Shown here piece after piece: positions 57,318 through 64,000 of a stretch of 64,000 bases of DNA (position 1 is its first letter; every line of letters begins with the position of its first letter). Location: NCBI GenBank assembly GCA_948146395.1, contig OX411543.1, positions 51,812,017 through 51,876,016 on the forward strand. The letters are read 5' to 3'. Under the pieces are notes generated by a model. The model worked only from the letters and a program-made list of their open reading frames with translations, was not told where the DNA came from and made no database searches. The stretch comes from Fragum whitleyi. Lineage: Eukaryota > Mollusca > Bivalvia > Cardiida > Cardiidae. The position numbers and the translations under genes were made by a program.

Positions 57318-58114
57318 GTACAGTGAATAACATTGTTAATCCTTATACTTGTACGAACTATAAGGGAAATTGCCGAGTTTGCAAGCCAAGATTGGAATAG
57401 ATAGGGGACCACATTATTCAGGGGTCTATATGGACAGGTTTTACTGTATTTGGATCTACTTATGCCATGTCAATGTCATGTGACAAGGTTGGGGTGAAAC
57501 TAAAATAAAATTATACTTCTATAGGCAAACCTTGGTATTTGTAAACACAGGAAAAAGGTTTAACCAGGAATACTTGTGACCAAACTGAAATCTTAAAAGG
57601 GTGAGATGATGATACTTTATTACAAATAAAATTTCCTTTATACTGATAGAGTAAAGAAACTCATCACTTTAACCACTTTTTCACCTAAATTTTTTTGACA
57701 TAATGTTATTTTTCTTATCGATGAAGTCAGTGAAAGCATGTTATTTTTTACACAAGGCACTAGATGTTTGTCTATGTTAGGTCAAAAGATGGTAAAAATG
57801 CCATTAATTTGGCATTTTTTTCTGCTCTTTCAATATAGTTAAAGAATGTGACAACATAAAATACACTGGTCAAAATTAATCAATTTTTAACTCGTCTTAA
57901 ATCTGTTTGAAATAGGTTTACCTATAATTTCTTAAAGCTTATTCAAGAAAATAATACTCATATTTGGCATGACTGAACTGTCATAAATGCAGCTTAATAT
58001 CAGATATCTTAGACAATCTGCTCTCTGGGAGTAATTATAGTATTAGTCTTTTGAAAAATAACTTTGCTAATTAATCTTAATAAAACCAAATCATTAGTTG
58101 CTTCTTTATTCCAG

Positions 58115-58171
58115 GCTTTCTATCCAGTCAATACAACAAAGCCAATATCTATAAACCCTGGAGATAAATTG
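58115..58171 (+). CDS. PHM: PHM coding exon 10
   Basis: Acceptor TATTCCAG, donor TTG|GTGAGT, phase 0 at both ends, 19 codons. It encodes AFYPVNTTKPISINPGDKL, matching AFYPV...VDVTFGD.L of vertebrate PHM. An NTT sequon is present. Confidence 0.94.
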
Positions 58172-59474
58172 GTGAGTAGGTCTTGTGTATTTTCCATACC
58201 TAGTCGGTTATGTTGAAATACTTTGATTTAAAAGAAATTTAAAAAATCAAAAAAAAAATAAAAAAAATCAGAAAATAGATACAAAGGTTCAGGGAATATT
58301 GTCAAGGCCTTTTCTATTATGATTAATGACATTTCTGCACAATGATACTAAATACATTTGATCACTCACAAGTGGCATATTTTTTTTCCTCTGGGAGCGA
58401 AATTAAGTTTTAGCTAAAGGAGCCCATCCATTTTAGCCTAGTTATTTATTGAAGCCTTTCTTGTACTGTCACATACCTGTTGAGACCTGTTTGCAATGAG
58501 TGAAATATAGTTGTCACAACAGCAGCTCAGTGTATATAGGGTTAATGCTCGTGTTTGAGGGCATTAACATTTGCAGAGACCCGAAAAATGGTTTAATGCC
58601 TGAGTGCAAAGCACCAGGTCATTAAAGCATTATGAGGGTCTTTGCAAATGTTAAAGCCTGAAAAGCCTGAATTGAAGCTATTATTGCATAAAAAGGTAGA
58701 TAAGAGCAAAATAATTTCATAGAAACGATTAACAACCAGTTACAAACCTACTTATATGCCTTCATGCATTACACAGTCCATCTTGTTTATACTGACGTTG
58801 CTTGGTTAATTTATGACATCACACAATTTAACACAGGATTTAGAGCAACGTCTTAAGGTATGTTCTATAATAATGTTGGACAAGGAAACTGATAAAGTGT
58901 ATAGGCCCAAACCGAGAATATTTTAGTGAAAAAGCCGGGGGTTAACAGCAGGAGAGTTTACTTATAAATTCATGTTTTCTCTCGTTAAAGGGTTTTGTCC
59001 GTTAACGTATGCCTATGACGACCTGCAAACACATATTTTATGCAATAATTTGTGTTAGTGTGTCCATCTGTCCATAAGTCTGTCAGTAGGCCTAATTTTT
59101 CTTCTGAAAATGACTCCCACATACATGGAGGTTTTCGAAATAACTTCGCATCATTATTCTCCATCATAAATATTCTATTTGAGGAAATTTTCAGATAGCT
59201 CAAAGGTCACAGCTCAAGGTCAAAAATTTAAATGGGGACTCGACAGCAGATGTCGTGGGACAACCACCTAGTACTTGAGAAATAATGTTTTGGAAATATG
59301 AGAAATTGCTTGGAACAAGTAACTTCTCTTCCTCCATCAGACATCAATACTTTTATTTTCTTCTGCAGACTCTTTGAATTTAGACCAGTCTAACTTTCGA
59401 AACTGATTCTTGGTTGATTTATAATATAATATAGCCATGATGTTATAATATTGCTTTTAATTTTTCATTTTCAG

Positions 59475-59527
59475 TTGGCCAGATGTACTTATGATTCCAC
59501 AGACAGGGATAGTACTACTCATATTGG
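59475..59527 (+). CDS. PHM: PHM coding exon 11 (last in window)
   Basis: Acceptor TTTTCAG, donor GG|GTTAGT, phase 0 in and phase 2 out. It encodes LARCTYDSTDRDSTTHI plus the start of a Gly, matching AARCVFTGEGRTEATHIGG of vertebrate PHM. The Cys matches a disulfide Cys (Cys293 in rat). No continuation (expected S.DEMCN-like exon) was found up to 64000, so the gene runs past the window. Confidence 0.93.
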
Positions 59528-60155
59528 GTTAGTTTTTATCAAATTTAGACATCACTTTATACTTTCATTCACAATTTTGTTTTTTTAAAAAACAACTAAA
59601 AAGCCTTTATTTGCAATTCCACTCAATCTTTCTTTATAACAACTACCAAAAGAATCCCTAAATCATAGTTGGAAACAAATAAATTGTTTTCAACAGGCTT
59701 GTAAAATGACATGACATTACAAAATTTATGACCAGTGCAAAGTGAAAGAGATTGCAGATAATTTTCATGCAAAAGGCAAAATTCATTTATGGTTCAAAAT
59801 TGAAAAAAAGACATGTTTAAAATGCTTTTTGGTTGATTTTTATGCTGAAGAAGCCTTTTTTTACACAAAAGCCAAGACCTTAATTAACCTTTCATCATAA
59901 CATAGGCAATGATTAATATATATATTTGCCATCACACAAAAAGGAATCATCTTGGATACTGTGAAATGAAAATTTGAAAAGAAGATTGGGTCTAGTAAAG
60001 GTTCTAAAGGGTCTAGTACTGGTAGGTAGAATGATCATTCTTGATTAAAAAAATCGGCCAAGGAAAGATTTGACCCAGTCTACCACTGCAGTGCAGGTAG
60101 CTCTAACTGGAGTTGATATCTTTCGCAGTACCCAGATGGTAAATAATATATATGC

Positions 60156-61395
60156 AACAAGCATTTGGAAGTATTGCATGGCAATACCAAGTCCCCTACC
60201 GGATTTATAATTATATCCCTAGAGCAGTATCTTTTTTGGTAGTAAAGGTATAACTACCTCACCAAAATGTTGGTTGTATCAGATTTTATGTATCAGCTCA
60301 ATATCTCTGAGGAAAAAAAAAAAAAAAAATCCTGAAATTTCCTGGTAATTTTCTAAGTCCAGCATCCGTATCTTCCACAAAAATCAATTGACCAGAACCA
60401 AATTCAAACTTGATCTGAAACTCATTGATGCTGACTCACATACCAAAAATCAGCTCAATATCTCAAAGGGTTAAGAAAAAAAGACTGGAAAACTGAAATT
60501 TCCTAGTAATTTTCTAAGTCCAGCATCCGTATCTTCCACAAAAATCAATGGACCAGAACCAAATTAAAACTTGATCTGTTACTCATTGATGCAGACTCAC
60601 ATACCAAAAATCAGCTCAATATCTCTAAGGATTAAGAAAAAAACACCGAAAAACTGAAATTTCCTGGTAATTTTCTAAGTCCAGCATCTGTATCTTCCAC
60701 AAAAATCAATGGACCGGAACCAAACTCAAACTCTTTCTGTAACTCATTGATGCAGACTCACATACCTAAAATCAGCTCAATATCTCCAAGGGTAAAGAAA
60801 AACAGTCCGGAAAACTGAAATTTCCTGGTAATTTCTAAGTCCAGCATCCGTATCTTCCACAAAAATCAATGGACCGGAACCAAACTCAAACTCATTTTGT
60901 AACTCATTGATGCAGACTCACATACCAAAAATCAGCTCAATATCTCCAAGGGTTAAGAAAAAAAGTCCGGAAAACTGAAATTTCCTGGTAATTTTCTAAG
61001 TCCAGCATCCGTATCTTCCACAAAATTCAATGGATCGGAACCAAACTCGAACTCATTCTGTAACTCATTAATACATACACACATACCAAAAATCAGCTCA
61101 ATATCTCCAAGGGTTAAGAAAAAAAGTCGGGAAAACTGAAATTTCCTGGTAATTTCTAAGTCCAGCATCCGTATCTTCCACAAAAATCAATGGACCGGAA
61201 CCAAACTCAAACTCGTTCTGTAACTCATTGATGGGGACTCGCATACCAAAAATCAGCTCAATATCTCCAAGGGTAAAGAAAAAAAGTCAGGAAAACTGAA
61301 ATCCGGACTGACAGCCAGACGGACGGACTGACAGATGGACAGACGGGCGGAGCGCAAACCTATAGTCCCCTTCGGCTTTCGCCGGTAGGGGACTA
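60156..61395 (-). mobile_element. AGTCCCCTACCGG element with seven-unit core, minus strand
   Basis: Read on the minus strand: T-run, TAGTCCCCTACCGGCGAAAG / CCGAAGGGGACTA head hairpin, GTCTGTCCATCTGTCAGTCC run, about seven 165-170-bp units (60290-61300; TTTCCTGGTAATTTTCTAAG, CCAGCATCCGTATCTTCC), inverted CCGGTAGGGGACTTGG, hairpin GTATTGCCATGCAATAC and GCTTG-TTG. Confidence 0.88.
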
Positions 61396-61399
61396 AAAA

Positions 61400-61950
61400 G
61401 GGACCATCTGGGAACTTGGTGAAATAGATATTTGAAAAAGAAAATAGTTTTAAAACAGGCCAACCAGAGGTCACATTTCAAAAATTCTTTTACAGGCAGG
61501 TAGATTGATTATTCTTAAGTAAGAAAATTAGTAAAGTGAGAAAAATTTCGACCTTAGTCAGTCTGCACAATCTGCACAGTCTGACAAGGGTCGACACTTC
61601 ACACACTTCCAAGATGGTTCCTTTTTACGCGACAGGTCACATATAAACTATAACAAACAGCCATCATTGATATCATTGTCCTACACATATGTAAGATCAC
61701 ATTCTAAATAACGTCATTACAACGTCATCTGACACGCAGTTTTGCAGTATTTTTTCATCAGAGCCTTTTAAAAATGGGTATTTGATGTACAAATATTGTA
61801 AATGTGAGAATAAAAATCCGTTACATGATTTAATTTGAGACAAGCTTACCCAAACCTAGTCTAAAATTAAAAAGTTATAAGCTCACCAAGGCTCACTTCA
61901 TAACATTTAAATTCTAGACTTGGTTAAGACAAGCTTGTCACAAAAAAAAA
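61400..61950. other. Unassigned intronic sequence
   Basis: Plain AT-rich sequence in the last visible PHM intron; no exon matching the expected PHM continuation was found. Confidence 0.4.
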
Positions 61951-61952
61951 TC

Positions 61953-62190
61953 TTCCAATCTGGAAGTCGTGGGTTCGATCCCCGATGGCGGCAAATAACC
62001 TTTCCGACGTTTGTCTCTCACCAATGGGTATATAATCATAAACCTATGTGAGATAGCAGTCGGAGGCTAGGGAAGGGTGTAATGGTAGCACAGGTGAAAG
62101 AAATACCAGGAATCCATTGTGCTCGGGCCACCCTGATATAACTGTGAAATTGTTGAAAGCTGCGTAAAACCCATTCAAACAAACAAAATC
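61953..62190 (+). mobile_element. SINE, head truncated
   Basis: Begins at the B box GTGGGTTCGATCCCCGATGG, body CCTTTCCGACGTTTGTCTC, CAGGAATCCATTGTGCTCGG, tail GTTGAAAGCTGCGTAAAACC + CAAACAAACAAA. Confidence 0.87.
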
Positions 62191-62308
62191 ATAAAAAATC
62201 TCATGACAGATCCTTTTATATACATACAATGACATTTCAGTGTATGTTTAATAGTGTGTGAGGGAATTTGTTTGTTTTTCTGGCTGTACAAATTCATCTG
62301 TAGTTTTT

Positions 62309-63424
62309 AGCTCCACTGGCTGAAAGCCACTGGGGCTATTGTCATGGCGTTGTGTCCGTCGTGCGTCCGTCCGTCCGTGCGTGCGTGCGTGCGTCCGTCC
62401 GGTCGTAAACTTTTCTTTAAAAATCTTCTCCTCAGAAACTACTGGATGGATTTCAACCAAACTTCACAGGAATGATCCTTTGGTGACCCTCTTTCAAAGT
62501 TGTTCAAGAAATTTTGATCCAATGAAAAACATGGATTTAATGGGCGTGGCTAATTTCCAAATATGGTAAAATGTGAGTTTTCTCAGATTCTAATCAATGG
62601 ATACCAATTAAATTTTACATGAATGATCCTTGGGTGACCCTTTATCAGTCTACAAAAAATCATTGTGATCGGATGGAAAATATGCATTTTATGGGCGGAG
62701 GTCATTTCTCTATATGTTATATAGTGGAAACTTTGCAAATCATTTTCTCAGAATGTAATTTATGGATATCAACCAAATTTCACTGGAATGATCCTTGAGT
62801 GATCCTTTATCAGTCTACAAAAAATCATTGTGATTGGATGAAAAATATGCGTTTTATGGGCGGAGGTCATTTCTCTATATGTTATATAGTGGAAACTTTG
62901 AAAATCTATTTCTCAGAATGTAACTGATGGATATCAACCAAATTTCACTGGAATGATCCTTGAGTGATCCTTTATCAGTGTACCAAAAATTATTTTGATT
63001 GGATGAAAAATATGCATTTTATGGGCAGAGGTCATTTCTCTATATGTTATATAGTGGAAAATTTGAAAATCATTTTCTCAGAATATGATTGTTGGATATG
63101 TGGAGGTCAATTCTCAATATGTTAAATAGTGGAAACTATGAAAAACATTTTCTCAGAATGTAACTGATGGATATCTATCAAACATTTTTGGTATGATCTT
63201 TGGGTGACCCATTATCATGCAGCCAAAAATTATTTTTATTTGATGAAAAATATGTCTTTTAATAGCAGAGGTCATTTCTCTATCTGTTATATAGTTGAAA
63301 CTTTGAAAATCATTTTCATCATCAGTAGAACTCCAAATATCTAAAAATCTAGTCAAAAACATTTATTTTCTTTTACAAGAATTTCAAGCCTGTGGAGCGA
63401 CTCAAGCCATTCATGGCTTTCTAG
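62309..63424 (+). mobile_element. AGCTCCACTGGC element, complete
   Basis: TTTTT then AGCTCCACTGGCTGAAAGCC / ACTGGGGCT head, TCCGTCCGTCCGTGCGTGCG run (62354-62400), six or so 165-bp units (AACCAAATTTCACTGGAATG; ATGGGCGGAGGTCATTTC), inverted TGTGGAGCGACTC, hairpin AAGCCATTCATGGCTT, TCTAG-TT. Confidence 0.92.
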
Positions 63425-63429
63425 TTATT

Positions 63430-64000
63430 AGCTCCACTGGCTGAAAGCCACTGGGGCTATTGTCATGGCGTTGTGTCCGTCGTGCGTCCGTCCGTCCGTG
63501 CGTCGGGTCGTAAACTTTTCTTTAAAAATCTTCTCCTCAGAAACTACTGGATGAATTTCAACCAAACTTCACAGGAATGATCCTTGGGTGACCCTCTTTC
63601 AAAGTTGTTCAAGAAATTTTGATCCAATGAAAAACATGGATTTGAGGGGCGTGGCTAATTTCCAAATATGGTAAAAAGAGAGTTTTCTCAGATTCTAATC
63701 AATGGATACCAATTAAATTTTACATGAATGATCCTTGAGTGACCCTTTATCAGTCTACAAAAAATAATTGTGATCGGATTGAAAATATGCATTTTATGGG
63801 CGGAGGTCATTTCTCTATATGTTATATAGTGGAAACTTTGAAAGTCATTTTCTCAGAATCTAATGGATGGAAATCAACCAAATTTCACTGGATTGATTCT
63901 TTATTGACCCTTTATCAGTCTACAAAAAAATCATTGTGATCGGATTGAAAATATGCATTTTATGGGCAGAGGTCATTTCATTATATGTTAAATAGTGGAA
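63430..64000 (+). mobile_element. AGCTCCACTGGC element, second copy, cut by window end
   Basis: Begins five bases after the CTAG end of the previous copy, with the same head, TCCGTCCGTCCGTGCGTCGG run and core units. Direct orientation. Confidence 0.9.

Larger units (their letters stand above)
32225..59527 (+). other. PHM: PHM gene, 5' part, 11 coding exons (3' end beyond window)
   Basis: Eleven exons at 32225-32392, 35427-35511, 45601-45688, 47468-47556, 49242-49319, 51587-51629, 54168-54235, 55027-55110, 57241-57317, 58115-58171 and 59475-59527 all have AG/GT borders and compatible phases (0,1,2,1,1,2,1,1,0,0,2). The product matches the PHM catalytic core in order from the FDLRM strand to the ARC...THIG segment. 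PHM hydroxylates the alpha-carbon of glycine-extended peptides in secretory granules using ascorbate, O2 and two copper centres. Seen here: HH (exon 3) and VHY (exon 5) for copper H, and THAH (exon 7-8 region, exon at 55027) for copper M. The Met ligand normally follows THIGG...DEMC and must lie past 64000. Intron 2 is the largest (10.1 kb). PHM versus bifunctional PAM cannot be decided here. Confidence 0.93.

Overview
This is AT-rich eukaryotic DNA with almost no coding sequence, split-exon gene structure and very dense interspersed repeats. The repeat mix points to a bivalve mollusc: tRNA-derived SINEs ending in a GGCGTTAAACCCA...ACAAA-type tail, GGGGGCAT hairpins followed by CCGTC/CTGTC runs, and TTTTTAGCTC-headed elements ending in CTCTTGTT. 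That assignment is an inference; no species can be named from the window.

One protein gene is supported. From 32,225 to 59,527 on the plus strand there are eleven coding exons of a secreted copper monooxygenase, peptidylglycine alpha-hydroxylating monooxygenase (PHM, the first half-reaction of peptide C-terminal amidation). The exons join through introns of matching phase into 890 coding bases (296 codons plus two bases). They carry a signal peptide, the HH and VHY copper-H-site motifs and the HAH copper-M-site motif. The 3' exons, including the one expected to carry the copper-binding Met, lie beyond the window, so it is open whether the protein is PHM alone or bifunctional PAM.

Layout: 1-32 kb is intergenic or far-upstream sequence made mostly of repeats. 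It includes a 1,031-bp tandem duplication (864-3,259), GGGGGCAT and AGCTC elements, a hAT-like MITE with an 8-bp target duplication (11,119-11,589), a 41-bp satellite (11.6-12.4 kb), a 22-bp satellite (13.6-13.9 kb), a PIF/Harbinger-like GC-rich MITE (19,998-20,587), two decayed LINE fragments (15.1 and 21.4-22.0 kb), and a long AGCTC-element block (24-27.5 kb). From 32 to 59.5 kb is the PHM gene, whose introns are filled with MITEs, a 3.07-kb TIR element with a GC-rich core (40,649-43,715) and an 89-bp satellite. From 59.5 to 64 kb is the following intron, with a 1.24-kb inverted-end element and two head-to-tail AGCTCC elements.

The most notable non-coding observation is that at least five repeat families share one architecture. 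They start in a T-run with a 5' hairpin, run through a CCGTC or GTC microsatellite and tandem core, carry an inverted copy of the 5' end near the 3' end, and finish with a short hairpin and CTTG/CTAG followed by TT. This matches what is known of non-autonomous Helentron-type rolling-circle elements (HINEs). The tandem duplication near the window start holds a natural filled/empty site pair for one of them. Several other transposons can be delimited to the base by target-site duplications and nested insertions.
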